Source: Mucilaginibacter sp. (GTDB lineage: Bacteria; Bacteroidota; Bacteroidia; Sphingobacteriales; Sphingobacteriaceae). From it: DNA of 64,000 bases. The position numbers and the translations under genes are program-made. The notes under the pieces were generated by a model, which worked only from the letters and a program-made list of their open reading frames with translations, did not search any database and was not told the origin of the DNA. Shown here in pieces: positions 18,139 to 27,327 of this stretch. The stretch's first letter is position 1, and each line of letters begins with the position of its first letter. The stretch is taken from NCBI RefSeq assembly GCF_025359345.1, contig NZ_JANYGQ010000036.1, positions 62,001-126,000 of the forward strand. The letters run 5' to 3'.

Positions 18139-18507
18139 ATGAACAACGACACCCGGAAAATCATTATTTTCGATGATGATGAGGACATCCTTTCTATTTG
18201 CAGTTTTATTTTAGAAGAACAGGGATGGGCAGTGAATGCCTACGCTGATTGCAATAATATTGTCGAAAAGGTATCGGCAATTATGCCGGATGTAATCCTT
18301 ATGGACAACTGGATCCCTGACGACGGGGGCATTATCGCCACGCAAAAACTTAAGCAAAACGAAACGCTTAAAAACATCCCCATTATTTATTTTTCGGCTA
18401 ACAGCGATATTGAACTGCTGGCGAATCATGCCGGTGCAGAAACCTACCTTGCCAAGCCATTCGACCTGGAAGAGCTGGAGCGGGTTATTAACTCGGTGTT
18501 AGTATAA
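18139..18507 (+). CDS. Single-domain response regulator
   Basis: 122 aa, receiver domain only. Acidic pocket D12-D14, phospho-acceptor D56 (VILMDNWIPDDGG), Ser in IIYFSAN and conserved Lys in YLAKPFDLEEL. With no output domain it probably acts by protein interaction or phosphotransfer, like CheY/Spo0F-type proteins. No kinase is adjacent. It converges on the large receptor gene and shares a terminator with it. Confidence 0.93.
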   Translation: MNNDTRKIIIFDDDEDILSICSFILEEQGWAVNAYADCNNIVEKVSAIMPDVILMDNWIPDDGGIIATQKLKQNETLKNIPIIYFSANSDIELLANHAGAETYLAKPFDLEELERVINSVLV

Positions 18508-18529
18508 AGTTTAAAATATCCATATAAGA

Positions 18530-18565
18530 AAAAAAGCTTCCCTGTTTATGCAAGGAAGCTTTTTT
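18530..18565. terminator. Bidirectional terminator between converging genes
   Basis: Inverted repeat: A6-GCTTCC at 18530-18541 and GGAAGC-T6 at 18554-18565 with a 12-nt loop. The A and T runs give a U-tract in both directions, matching convergent genes ending at 18507 (+) and 18570 (-). Confidence 0.9.
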
Positions 18566-18569
18566 GTTG

Positions 18570-21500
18570 CTATTGAGGGCCACCGCCGGGAAGGCCACCC
18601 GGACCGCCGCCGTCACCGCGGTTACCACCGCCGCCACCATCTCGTCTAAACCCGCGCGAAGACGGGTCGCCCATTGGCGATTTGCCGGCGAATTTTTGTA
18701 GCCGTAACGTAAATGTTGCCAGGAAATAACGCGACAGCCTGTTAACCTGTGTTTGGGTAATTGAACTTGCCGTAGTTGTTGACGAAAACCCGGTGTTTTG
18801 ATTAAATAAATCGAACGCCGAAACGCGGATGGTACCGCGATGATCTTTCATAAACCTGCGCTCAAGGTAAATGTTTAACACGTTGGGGTTGGCAATGGCC
18901 ACGTTCGACGTATATCCATAGTTGGAAATATGCGAAAAGTCATAGCTAAATGTCCAGTCGCCAAAATAGTTTTTGCCGTTAATGCCAGATGACCATGCGC
19001 GGATATTTGATACGCCTTCAGTAAGTGAGTTGGATATCGAATTTTGTGTTCTGTTTATGCTGTAGTTGGTGAACACCTGGGCATCAATATGGTTGGTAAT
19101 ATCAACGCGGAAAGATAAACCCGGTGTAACCTGCAGGTTTTTGGCAATGTTTTTCTGCGTGTCAAAAACGCCGCTGGTGTCAACACTGGTTAAGTAGCCT
19201 ATATTGTTGGCATAAGTAAGCGTTCCGTTAAGGTTTAACGAAAACTTACGATTGTCCCATGGCTTTGAATAAGTAGCCCGGCCCTGGATGCTATAGAATC
19301 CGCTGGCGTTGGTATATGTTGTTAAAATAGTGTTCTGAAACCTTGGGTCGCGGGCGTAAACCCGCGGGAATGTTATACTGTTGGTAACCACAGCGTTTTG
19401 CGTGGTTTGCAAATTTGCCGACACAAAGAATACGTCGCCTGTAGCAAAGCTGAAATTGTTATACCTGATCTGGAAGTTATTGGTAAACTGCGGTTTTAGG
19501 TTAGGATTACCCTCGGTTGGATATAGGGCATTTGAAAAATCAACAACCGGCTGCAGTTGCGTAAAACTTGGCTGACTGCTCGATCCGTTGTAAAGTACCG
19601 TAAATGCTTTGCTGCGCGAAAAATTGTAAACAAAACGGGCTGACGGGATTACGTTAAATGTCGACACGTGGGTTGACAAGCCGGTTTGCGGCGAATAGCC
19701 ATCCAAAACTGATGGCAGCACACCTATGCCCAATACGTAGTTATATTTCTTTTCGCTAAAGCGGAAGTTTAAGCCAACGCGGTTGGTTGTAAAGTTGTAA
19801 TTGTAACGTGTACTTAGGGCGCTGTCGTTCCTGAAAGCGACGTTTGCCTGGTCGAACAAAGTATCTGTTTCCTTATCGTTATTGGTGTTTGAGCGGCTAA
19901 ACGTGTAGTTTAATTCCAGGTACGAACGCTTGCCCAGTGGTTCGAGGTACGAGAAACCTACGTTATAGCTTGTTGTGCGACTGGTAACATTAATAACCTG
20001 GTTTGCCGGAGCAGTTGGCGCACCGGTAGTGAAGTTATACAGTGGATTTTGGAACGAATAATTATGCCCTGAATTGATGCTTGCGGTAATACTTAAATTA
20101 CGCCTGCCTTTAATACGGCGATTGTATAAGGCAGTAAGTCCAAAGGTGGGCGCCTGCGAGTCGCCGGTAGTTGTTGATGTGTAAGCCGAGCTTACCGAAC
20201 CATTCCGCACAAAATTAACGTTTTCAGCATCATTGGTGTTGGTGCCCGCGTATGTAAAATTAGGCGTTACCTTTAAATAGTTAACCGTATCCGGCTTGTA
20301 TTCCATGTTCCAGTTAAACCGGTGGTTTATATTCTGGTCTTTTTCGTTGCTGCTTTGGTTTTGGGTTGATGGGTTTGTTGGCGATGTATTTTGCTGTAAA
20401 ATATTGTTGATGGTGTTAGTAGTGTTATCAGCAAAGCTATAGCTGCCATATACTGAAAGGTGCTTCCCCCACTGATCGCGAAAGTTTAAACCTATCAAGT
20501 GCGCATTGGTAATACCGTTGGCACTGGTAATAAGGCTGCCGTTGGCATTCCCGCCGCCACGGCCAGCATTACCCCGTCCGCCGCCGCCGCCAAATCCACC
20601 GCCGCCACCACCACCGGTGCTGCCGAACGAAAACGTGTTAACGTTGGTATTGTTAATGCTTCCTAATACGGCGATTTGTTGGTCGCCATTAAACCTGAAA
20701 GCATTTAAGGATGTTAAAAAGCGGTTTTGATTGGTTACCCCCTGATCTTTAGGTAACAAATCGCGGCCATCGCCGGCTGTGGCCTGGCCAAAATATCCGT
20801 AGTTCTTGTCTTTACGTACGGTTATGTTCATTATTTTATCAGGGTCGCCGGTTTTAACTCCTGTAAGGTTAGCCTGGTCACCATAATCATCAATCATCTG
20901 GATGTTGTCGACCACATCGGCAGGCAGGTTTTTCAATGCACTCTGCACATCGCCGCCCATAAAGTCCTTGCCGTTAATCCTCACTTTAGTAACCTGTTTG
21001 CCCTGTGTGCTTACGTTGCCATTTATGTCAACATCAACACCGGGCAGCTTTTTTACCAGGTCTTCAACAGGTGCATTTTCGCGCACTTTATAGGCGCTGG
21101 CCTGGTATTGAACAGTATCCTCCTTTAACGTTACGGGTATAACGCCAACTATGGTTACCTCGTTCAGCATTTTCGACTCCGATTTTAACACAATCGTACC
21201 CAGATCTGCAGCGGTAGGGGTGTTATCTAAAGTGTAACGCCTTTTAAATAGCTTGTATCCAATATAACTTACCGTAACCGTTATTTTGGTACCCTTTATA
21301 TTCTGGAAAACGAATTTTCCGTTTACATCAGCAATTGATATGGTGCTGTCGCCTTTGTCTGACACTAACTTCACGCTGGCCGATGGCACCGATAGTTTGG
21401 TGGTGTCAACCACGATACCATGTACTTCGCGGCCCGTTTGCGCGTATGAGGACGTTAGGGTAAAAAGAGCAATTGCAACGGCAAGTATTATCGATTTCAT
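18570..21500 (-). CDS. TonB-dependent receptor / outer-membrane beta-barrel protein
   Basis: 976 aa. Signal peptide (ends SSYAQ), then a carboxypeptidase regulatory-like domain (about 22-110, GIVVDTTKLSVPSASVKL), a plug-like region (APVEDLVKKLPGVDVDINGNVSTQGK) and a long barrel of the OMP_b-brl_3 type. An extracellular loop near 290-320 and the C-terminus are unusually Gly-rich. Family members are outer-membrane importers or barrel proteins of unknown substrate. There is no SusD-like partner next to it, so it is not a classic SusCD pair. Shares a terminator with the receiver gene at 18139-18507. Confidence 0.92.
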   Translation of the reverse strand: MKSIILAVAIALFTLTSSYAQTGREVHGIVVDTTKLSVPSASVKLVSDKGDSTISIADVNGKFVFQNIKGTKITVTVSYIGYKLFKRRYTLDNTPTAADLGTIVLKSESKMLNEVTIVGVIPVTLKEDTVQYQASAYKVRENAPVEDLVKKLPGVDVDINGNVSTQGKQVTKVRINGKDFMGGDVQSALKNLPADVVDNIQMIDDYGDQANLTGVKTGDPDKIMNITVRKDKNYGYFGQATAGDGRDLLPKDQGVTNQNRFLTSLNAFRFNGDQQIAVLGSINNTNVNTFSFGSTGGGGGGGFGGGGGRGNAGRGGGNANGSLITSANGITNAHLIGLNFRDQWGKHLSVYGSYSFADNTTNTINNILQQNTSPTNPSTQNQSSNEKDQNINHRFNWNMEYKPDTVNYLKVTPNFTYAGTNTNDAENVNFVRNGSVSSAYTSTTTGDSQAPTFGLTALYNRRIKGRRNLSITASINSGHNYSFQNPLYNFTTGAPTAPANQVINVTSRTTSYNVGFSYLEPLGKRSYLELNYTFSRSNTNNDKETDTLFDQANVAFRNDSALSTRYNYNFTTNRVGLNFRFSEKKYNYVLGIGVLPSVLDGYSPQTGLSTHVSTFNVIPSARFVYNFSRSKAFTVLYNGSSSQPSFTQLQPVVDFSNALYPTEGNPNLKPQFTNNFQIRYNNFSFATGDVFFVSANLQTTQNAVVTNSITFPRVYARDPRFQNTILTTYTNASGFYSIQGRATYSKPWDNRKFSLNLNGTLTYANNIGYLTSVDTSGVFDTQKNIAKNLQVTPGLSFRVDITNHIDAQVFTNYSINRTQNSISNSLTEGVSNIRAWSSGINGKNYFGDWTFSYDFSHISNYGYTSNVAIANPNVLNIYLERRFMKDHRGTIRVSAFDLFNQNTGFSSTTTASSITQTQVNRLSRYFLATFTLRLQKFAGKSPMGDPSSRGFRRDGGGGGNRGDGGGPGGLPGGGPQ

Positions 21501-21628
21501 TTTGTTTTTGATGTACTGCAGGGGTTAATACTATTTAATAATATGCTTAATGACACAAATCGAATGCAAATGTTCAACAAAAACCGTTAAATATTTAATA
21601 ATCATATCATTGTTACATATAAACAGAA

Positions 21629-21654
21629 AAAGCCCCCTGGTTAAAGGAGGCTTT
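21629..21654 (-). terminator. Terminator after the collagen-like gene
   Basis: Ten-base arms AAAGCCCCCT and AGGAGGCTTT with one internal mismatch and a 6-nt loop. On the minus strand the stem is followed by a T-rich run, 44 nt past the stop of the collagen-like gene. Confidence 0.8.
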
Positions 21655-21697
21655 AATATTTAGAAAGAATATAAATTAAATACTATTGTGTTAGCTA

Positions 21698-22630
21698 TTA
21701 GTTAGATAAGTGAAGCGCTGCTGCTACCTCGTTGAAGTTCCTGATGTTTAGGTTTGGATTGGTAGCATTTAACGTTGTTATAGCTGTTCCGGGGATAACC
21801 ACCACCCTGAAGTCGATACCGCTTGATTGGGTAAAGTTTGCTTTCAGGTCGATATAACCGACACCATAATCGTTAAAGGTAATAGAGTGACCTGCCTCAG
21901 AGTATGGTAAAGCATACCAGCCTGAACTTGACCCTGTATTACGCAGGTAAACCAACACGGTTCCCTGGTCAACAATAGCCTGGGTAATTGCAGGGATGGT
22001 AAATTTGGTAAGGCCGGCAACTACAACGCCTTTGTTTACCAACAGGAAGTTTTGAACGTTGGCATTTCCCGGGTCACCTTTATCGCCTTTTGGTCCTTGC
22101 GGGCCAGTTGCGCCTGTAGCTCCTGTGGCACCAGTTGCTCCTTTAGCGCCCGTTGCACCTGTGGCGCCAGTTGCACCAGTTGCACCGGCAGCACCGGTAT
22201 CACCTTTAGGGCCTTGTGCACCAGTTGCTCCAGTTTGGCCGGTAGCGCCAGTTGCACCTATCGGCCCTTGAGGACCAATTGGGCCTTGTGCACCCGTGGC
22301 ACCAGTAGCGCCTGTTGCACCAGTCGCCCCGGTGGCGCCTTGAGCACCTTGAGCGCCATCCTTACCGTTTGCTCCTGTTGCGCCAGTTGCTCCCTGGGCA
22401 CCAGTTGCGCCGGTATCTCCTTTAGGGCCTTGCGGTCCAACCGGTCCGCCGGCTGGGCCAGCGGGGCCTTGTGGTCCAGCAGCACCTGTTGCACCTGTAG
22501 CGCCTTGTGCGCCGGTTGCTCCTGCAGCGCCAGTTGCACCAGCCGGTCCTGCCGTTTTATCCTTTTTACAAGCGGTAACGCTTAAAAGGAATATGAATGC
22601 AATGGGTAGTAAAAGTCTAAGTGGTTTCAT
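21698..22630 (-). CDS. Collagen-like repeat lipoprotein
   Basis: 310 aa. Lipoprotein signal ([10 protein letters not shown]). Residues about 27-190 are Gly-X-Y triplets, mostly GAT, GAQ, GPQ and GPK, with essentially one break (AGGPVG). The C-terminal 115 residues form a globular domain ([20 protein letters not shown] onwards) of a type often found in Bacteroidota collagen-like lipoproteins. The triplet region should form a surface-anchored triple-helical stalk; this is a family-based expectation. The repetitive DNA produces long but meaningless frames on both strands. Its start lies 87 nt from two DnaA-box matches. Confidence 0.9.
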   Translation of the reverse strand: MKPLRLLLPIAFIFLLSVTACKKDKTAGPAGATGAAGATGAQGATGATGAAGPQGPAGPAGGPVGPQGPKGDTGATGAQGATGATGANGKDGAQGAQGATGATGATGATGATGAQGPIGPQGPIGATGATGQTGATGAQGPKGDTGAAGATGATGATGATGAKGATGATGATGATGPQGPKGDKGDPGNANVQNFLLVNKGVVVAGLTKFTIPAITQAIVDQGTVLVYLRNTGSSSGWYALPYSEAGHSITFNDYGVGYIDLKANFTQSSGIDFRVVVIPGTAITTLNATNPNLNIRNFNEVAAALHLSN

Positions 22631-22716
22631 AATTTCGGGTAATTTTTTTTGTTTATCGGTGCTTTTTACGGCGTGGGTTTCAAATAAGTTACATTAATTG
22701 CTTGGTAAAAGAAAAG

Positions 22717-22744
22717 TTATTCACAAGTCTATTAATTATCCACA
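22717..22744 (+). promoter_or_regulatory. Two consensus DnaA boxes
   Basis: TTATTCACA at 22717-22725 and TTATCCACA at 22736-22744, both exact matches to TTATNCACA, in the same orientation 19 nt apart in an AT-rich intergenic region between divergent genes. Either a DnaA-responsive control region or part of a replication-related site. Two boxes are too few for a typical oriC and no dnaA, dnaN or gyrB is in the window. Confidence 0.5.
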
Positions 22745-22845
22745 ATTAATGCTCCTGCTTTCCCCCAACAATTGTTTATAAGTAATGCAATGCAGGGGTA
22801 ACAATATGGCACGATTTTCGTTTAAAGAACACTAAACATTAACCT

Positions 22846-23112
22846 ATGGCTAACATTAATGCAAACCTGCACTCAAAAGTGCACAAGTGGATCGACGCGA
22901 TCGGGTTCCGGCTTAACGGCTCGCAAACCAATAAAAACAACATTACCACTAATCATTATTTTTTTGAAACGTTCAATTTTTTTGAGCGGTCTAAAAATAA
23001 CGATATGAAAAATTCAAAGTTTTTATGTTTCGACGCTTATGGCGAGAAAATAAACGTTAGATCACTGCTCGACCTGCAGACGGCATTTTTCGAGAATATC
23101 AGTCAGCTGTGA
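22846..23112 (+). CDS. Hypothetical 88-aa protein
   Basis: Not recognised. 88 aa, soluble, with Asn-rich and Phe-rich stretches (TNHYFFETFNFFERS) and a C-terminal LLDLQTAFFENI helix. Starts MANINANL at an ATG downstream of a 215-nt intergenic region with DnaA boxes, and is followed after about 75 nt by a strong bidirectional terminator, which supports a real transcription unit. No signal peptide or membrane segment. Confidence 0.5.
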   Translation: MANINANLHSKVHKWIDAIGFRLNGSQTNKNNITTNHYFFETFNFFERSKNNDMKNSKFLCFDAYGEKINVRSLLDLQTAFFENISQL

Positions 23113-23187
23113 TTTAGAGATTAGGTTGATGTTAGCCATGCTCTACAATTAATAAAAATATATACTGTATTTATTTGTATACGAAAT

Positions 23188-23225
23188 AAAAGAGTCCCGT
23201 ACTGTAAAACAGACGGGACTCTTTT
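23188..23225. terminator. Bidirectional terminator
   Basis: Thirteen-base perfect arms AAAAGAGTCCCGT (23188-23200) and ACGGGACTCTTTT (23213-23225), with a further CTGT/ACAG pairing inside the loop. Serves the converging genes ending at 23112 (+) and 23266 (-). Confidence 0.92.
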
Positions 23226-23265
23226 ATTGCTGAAAAATCCAGTGTATCAGCTGATTAGTATGCAA

Positions 23266-25863
23266 TTAATAATTTTCCAAATCGTTTTTAACTATATCAT
23301 CTGCTATTCCACGGCCTGCTGCTGGTATATTTACTATCGGCCTGGTTGGGTTTAATGTTTCCTTTATCCTTGCCTGCAAATCAACATAATGAGCGGTTGT
23401 AATTGCATCGCCGCCTTTTGGCAGTTTTGCCTGTATCATTTTCAATTCGGCACGCACCATCGGGCGAATATCCGACAGGGTCATGTTAATGGGTGTTAAG
23501 CCAAAATTTGCCATGGCACTTGCCGGAAAGCCGGGTATACCCCTGAAATCGTCGTTCAACAGGCTTTTTAGATCTTCGATGTATGCCCTTTGCAGGTTAC
23601 GTTTAAACGCGTCAGGGCGGCCGGCTGTAAAAATGCCATCGCGCAGATCATTAAATAAATCAGCTACCGAATAAGCCTTGCTCCCGTTCCTGGTTTCGTT
23701 ATCATACATGCGTGATATCCGTGATTGCGACAGCACGTTTGCAAGCGTATTGGTTTGCACACTTTTAATCCGGTTTAGCATTACACCGTTATCAAATTTT
23801 GATAGCTCCTGGCTTTCAATCAACCACATTGGCGTCGTAAATACTTCTTTGTTAAAAAAAGTTACGGCATCATGCTGTAAGCCTTTGGCAACAAAGTCGT
23901 AAACAGGTCCTTTCTGGTCGTACGTTTTAAAGTTCTCGTTCATACCACCAATGTTTGTTGCAACGTGACCCATATAGCGGCTAAACTGGTTTAAAACCTC
24001 GCCGTATAAACTTTGCAGATCATCGTAGTCTTCGCCAGGCTGATAGGTCCACTTCTCAATGTTCGGTAAAATGCGTTTTAGGTTGGCAATGCCATAAGTG
24101 CTTGCTTTCATGGCGTTATCGCCTAAGTCTTCATTTTGCAGGCGAGGGTCGATGCTTGTTCCCTGGCGGCCGTAATAATAAAGCGGGTTGCCTGCTTTTT
24201 CTTTTGTCCAAACGTCAAGCATTTCTTTTTCCTGTTTAATGCTCTTTTTGCCAGGGAACCATGTATAGCCCCACTTTATTGCCCAAAGGTCGTACTCACC
24301 TATTTGCGGGTACAAATGCGTTACCCCATCGCCTGGCTGGGCAATGTAGTTAAACCGCGCATAATCCATAATTGACGGGGCCGTGCCATGCTTGTCTGTA
24401 AATGCTTTCGAACGAAGCGAATCAACGGGGTAGGCGTAGCTTGAGCCAAAGTTGTGTGGCAGGCCCAGCGTGTGCCCTATTTCGTGCGATGAAACAAAAC
24501 GTATCAGTTCACCCATCTGCTCGTCGGTAAATTTTGCCTTGCGTGCTTCAGGGTTTACTGCGGCAGTTTGTACAAAATACCAATCGCGCAGCAATTGCAT
24601 AACGTTATGGTACCAGCCTACGTGGCTTTCCAGTATTTCGCCGGTACGCGGGTCAGATATATGCGGACCATAAGCATTCTCAACATTAGATGCGAAATAT
24701 CTGATTACGCTGTAACGGGCATCTTCTGTACTAAATTCGGGGTCTTCTTTTGCTGTCGGCGCTGTTTTACCGACAATGGCATTTTTAAAACCAGCGGCCT
24801 CAAATGCTTTTTGCCAGTCGTTTATTCCCTGTATCAGATACGGAACCCATTTTTTTGGTGTTGCAGGATCAATGTAATACACAATTTGCTTCTTTGGCTC
24901 AACCAGTTCCCCGCGGGCATAGGCCGCTTCGTCCTTTGGCTCCAGTTTCCAGCGATGTATGTACGCCGTTACTTCCGATTTTTGGGCATCAGTTCCGTAA
25001 TCCGTTTGGCTTTGTCCAAAATAACCAACCCTTGGGTCCCGCAAACGTGCCTTTGTCGGTGTTTTTGGCAATAATAACATCGATGTATTTAATTCAAATG
25101 TTATCGCTGCGTTGGTATTATCGGTTGGAGATTCGGCGGAGCGATAGGTTTTTAAAGTACGTGCCTCGATATTTATCGGGAAGCTTTTTATAGAATCGAT
25201 GTATGATCGCGAATTGTCAATAGCCGATACCTTATACGCCTTTTTCAATTCGTCAGAGATCCCTATGGCAGCTATATCGCCGTTATAAAAGTCTGTTACG
25301 TCAATTACAACACCGGTTGTGTCTTTATTATAGGCTTTTATGTCAAACGAAGCAAGTACCACATCGAGGTTGGAATTTTTTACGGACTGGTACATATCAG
25401 TTGTGCTGTCGGCCCGTATAGAATAGCTTGGCACACGTATATAAACCTGTTTATCATGGCGTTCCCATTTCCAAACCTGGTCGTTCGCTTCTTCGCCGCC
25501 ATATTGCTGATTGGATACCTTAATATTAGCGGGAGTTTTTGCAAAGCGGGTAACAACCAGCATTTCGCGGTTCAATAATGAATCGGGGATTTCATAATAA
25601 TATTTACCGTCAACTTTATAAGTGTTAAAAAGCCCGTTATCAACTTTGGTTTTTGACGGGATAAGGTCGCCGAATTTTTTGATGCCCTCTTTTTTACCAG
25701 GGCCAATTGTAGCAGTAGCAGTCGAGCCGGCGGCTGTGGAAGTTGTTTTAACGGTTACAGTTTGTGCGGCAGCTTCCTTCTTGGTTTTGCACGAACCTGC
25801 TATTACGGCAATGGTAATAGCAGTTAAGCATAACCACGCGTTTTTACGTAATGGTTTAATCAT
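23266..25863 (-). CDS. Zinc metalloprotease, metzincin type (DUF5117/DUF5118)
   Basis: 865 aa lipoprotein-like protein (signal ends IAGSCKTKK). The N-terminal part fits the DUF5118/DUF5117 families. The catalytic core holds HEIGHTLGLPH at about 457-467, the full metzincin HExxHxxGxxH zinc site, and a following SIMDYARF that provides the Met-turn. The remainder is a large helical C-terminal domain. Family members in Bacteroidota are exported proteases of unknown substrate. A promoter-like sequence (TTG, 18 nt, TATTTTG) lies at 25906-25933. Ends 40 nt from a bidirectional terminator. Confidence 0.93.
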   Translation of the reverse strand: MIKPLRKNAWLCLTAITIAVIAGSCKTKKEAAAQTVTVKTTSTAAGSTATATIGPGKKEGIKKFGDLIPSKTKVDNGLFNTYKVDGKYYYEIPDSLLNREMLVVTRFAKTPANIKVSNQQYGGEEANDQVWKWERHDKQVYIRVPSYSIRADSTTDMYQSVKNSNLDVVLASFDIKAYNKDTTGVVIDVTDFYNGDIAAIGISDELKKAYKVSAIDNSRSYIDSIKSFPINIEARTLKTYRSAESPTDNTNAAITFELNTSMLLLPKTPTKARLRDPRVGYFGQSQTDYGTDAQKSEVTAYIHRWKLEPKDEAAYARGELVEPKKQIVYYIDPATPKKWVPYLIQGINDWQKAFEAAGFKNAIVGKTAPTAKEDPEFSTEDARYSVIRYFASNVENAYGPHISDPRTGEILESHVGWYHNVMQLLRDWYFVQTAAVNPEARKAKFTDEQMGELIRFVSSHEIGHTLGLPHNFGSSYAYPVDSLRSKAFTDKHGTAPSIMDYARFNYIAQPGDGVTHLYPQIGEYDLWAIKWGYTWFPGKKSIKQEKEMLDVWTKEKAGNPLYYYGRQGTSIDPRLQNEDLGDNAMKASTYGIANLKRILPNIEKWTYQPGEDYDDLQSLYGEVLNQFSRYMGHVATNIGGMNENFKTYDQKGPVYDFVAKGLQHDAVTFFNKEVFTTPMWLIESQELSKFDNGVMLNRIKSVQTNTLANVLSQSRISRMYDNETRNGSKAYSVADLFNDLRDGIFTAGRPDAFKRNLQRAYIEDLKSLLNDDFRGIPGFPASAMANFGLTPINMTLSDIRPMVRAELKMIQAKLPKGGDAITTAHYVDLQARIKETLNPTRPIVNIPAAGRGIADDIVKNDLENY

Positions 25864-25905
25864 ATAGTCAATTATTAAATAAGTCAGTTAAAGTGTAAAC
25901 TTATG

Positions 25906-25933
25906 CAAAATACAAACCATTTGGGAATAGCAA
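25906..25933 (-). promoter_or_regulatory. Bacteroidota-type promoter candidate for the metzincin gene
   Basis: On the minus strand TTG, 18-nt spacer, TATTTTG, close to the -33 TTTG / -7 TAnnTTTG pattern of Bacteroidota sigma factor. The -7 element is about 43 nt before the ATG. Sequence-only call. Confidence 0.35.
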
Positions 25934-26011
25934 CATTTTTGTTACAAATATGGGTTTAAAATCACCCCATACGGGGGATGCTTAAATGTCAAAAGCTGAT
26001 TTGATGAAAGA

Positions 26012-27295
26012 TTATATACGGCGCTTTAAGGTTAAAACAACCTCGTCTTTCTTTTTGTCGTGGTAAACCTCCAAAAGCAAGCTGCGGTCATTTTGCGATT
26101 TAAAAAGGTTGTCAATTTGTTCAAGGGTCATGTTTTTAACTGGCTTTAAGTTTATCGCCAGTATTTCGTCATCCTTTTCAAGCCCTATTTCATCAGCGGG
26201 CGAGCCCGGTTCAACCCTGCTGATAACAATGCGGTTTAAATCTTCGCCGGCACCATAGTACTCCAGGCCGCTCATATCGTGTTCAAAAGGGCGGGTAAAA
26301 TCAGGCCCCTGCTTTAAATATACAGCGCTGTCGGGGTAGTCAATTATAACGCTAAACCGCTTAAGAATACCTATACCCAGGTTTCCGTCGCGTTTTACTG
26401 CCAGGCCCTTATATTGGTCGCCCTGCGGAAAGGAGGTAATCACATTGGGTATTTTAAACTTCCCTATGTCGAGCTCTTTTACGCGGCCTAAAAAGCCACT
26501 TACTGGCCCGGTAAGCCCCAGACCCAGGTTGGCTGCGATAAATTTTGATGGAAGGCCATGTTTTACAATAGCGTTTTCAAGCGATAGTGCATGGCCGGCG
26601 CCCAGGTCGAGCACTAGTTTTGCATCCACCTTGCTGCCATCGGTATAGGTAACCTTTGTATGTATATAAGGCTTCCGGTCTTGAACAGTCATTGGTATTT
26701 TTGTCCCCTTTTTATACAGCCGGATATCTTTTGCTTTAGAAACAGAAAGGGTGCTGTCAGAAAATTCAATCTTAACAGCCAGGTTATTAAAAAACTCGTA
26801 GCCCAGCAACCCGTGAATAGGTATACCCGCATAGTTGGAGAGGCCAAAATGGTCGGTCTTTAATATAGCCGCCGCAACATCATAACTTTTCAGGCCGCGA
26901 ATTTGTATGTCTAAGGCAGATGTAACATAGGCTTCGTAAGCCTCGCCGTCGCCAATGCCATTTATTTTTAAGGTACGTTTGTTAACTATGTTTATCGAGT
27001 CGACCAATTTGGGGTCGGTTATCAGCATCAGACCGACGCCGGTGTCTAAAATAAAATTAAAAGGGCCCTTATTATTAATGTTAACCTGGATGACGATCAT
27101 GTCCCTTATCATTTTAAAAGGAACGGTAACATGTTTTCTGTTATCTTTCAAGTCGAAATATTGGGCATTTGCAATTGAATGCCAACAGCAAAGCGACAAC
27201 AGCAGCACAGTAAAATACAACGCGGCTCTAATTTGGATGGCGCGTTTTATGGTATGGAATAGCCTAATCAACAAACGTTTATATTTGGTTATCAA
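26012..27295 (-). CDS. Retropepsin-like aspartyl protease with PDZ domain
   Basis: 427 aa from a TTG at 27295; no in-frame ATG precedes the signal sequence (LYFTVLLLSLCCWHSIANAQ), so a TTG start (27295, 27274 or 27271) is required. Two aspartyl-protease-like halves: FNFILDTGVGLML (classic DTG, about residue 83) and AKLVLDLGAGHAL (DLG in place of DTG, about 230). Residues about 335-425 form a PDZ domain (VEPGSPADEIGLEKDDEI). Predicted periplasmic protease or peptide-binding protein. Whether the second site is active cannot be judged. Divergent from the dacB gene, with 32 nt between starts. Confidence 0.87.
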   Translation of the reverse strand: MITKYKRLLIRLFHTIKRAIQIRAALYFTVLLLSLCCWHSIANAQYFDLKDNRKHVTVPFKMIRDMIVIQVNINNKGPFNFILDTGVGLMLITDPKLVDSINIVNKRTLKINGIGDGEAYEAYVTSALDIQIRGLKSYDVAAAILKTDHFGLSNYAGIPIHGLLGYEFFNNLAVKIEFSDSTLSVSKAKDIRLYKKGTKIPMTVQDRKPYIHTKVTYTDGSKVDAKLVLDLGAGHALSLENAIVKHGLPSKFIAANLGLGLTGPVSGFLGRVKELDIGKFKIPNVITSFPQGDQYKGLAVKRDGNLGIGILKRFSVIIDYPDSAVYLKQGPDFTRPFEHDMSGLEYYGAGEDLNRIVISRVEPGSPADEIGLEKDDEILAINLKPVKNMTLEQIDNLFKSQNDRSLLLEVYHDKKKDEVVLTLKRRI

Positions 27296-27327
27296 ACGTA
27301 CAAATTAATCATATAAAATTAACATCA

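Noticed and set aside
18570-21500. SusC/SusD pair
   Set aside because: No SusD-like lipoprotein follows and the gene has the OMP_b-brl_3 layout rather than the SusC one.
22052-22585. Long plus-strand frames opposite the collagen gene
   Set aside because: They arise from the repetitive Gly-X-Y codons read backwards; Ser/Cys-rich and without start signals or known domains.
21698-22630. CRISPR-like repeat array
   Set aside because: The short repeats are in-frame Gly-X-Y codons of one protein, with no constant-length spacers or cas genes.
22717-22744. Chromosomal origin
   Set aside because: Only two DnaA boxes were seen, no flanking replication genes; kept as a regulatory candidate only.
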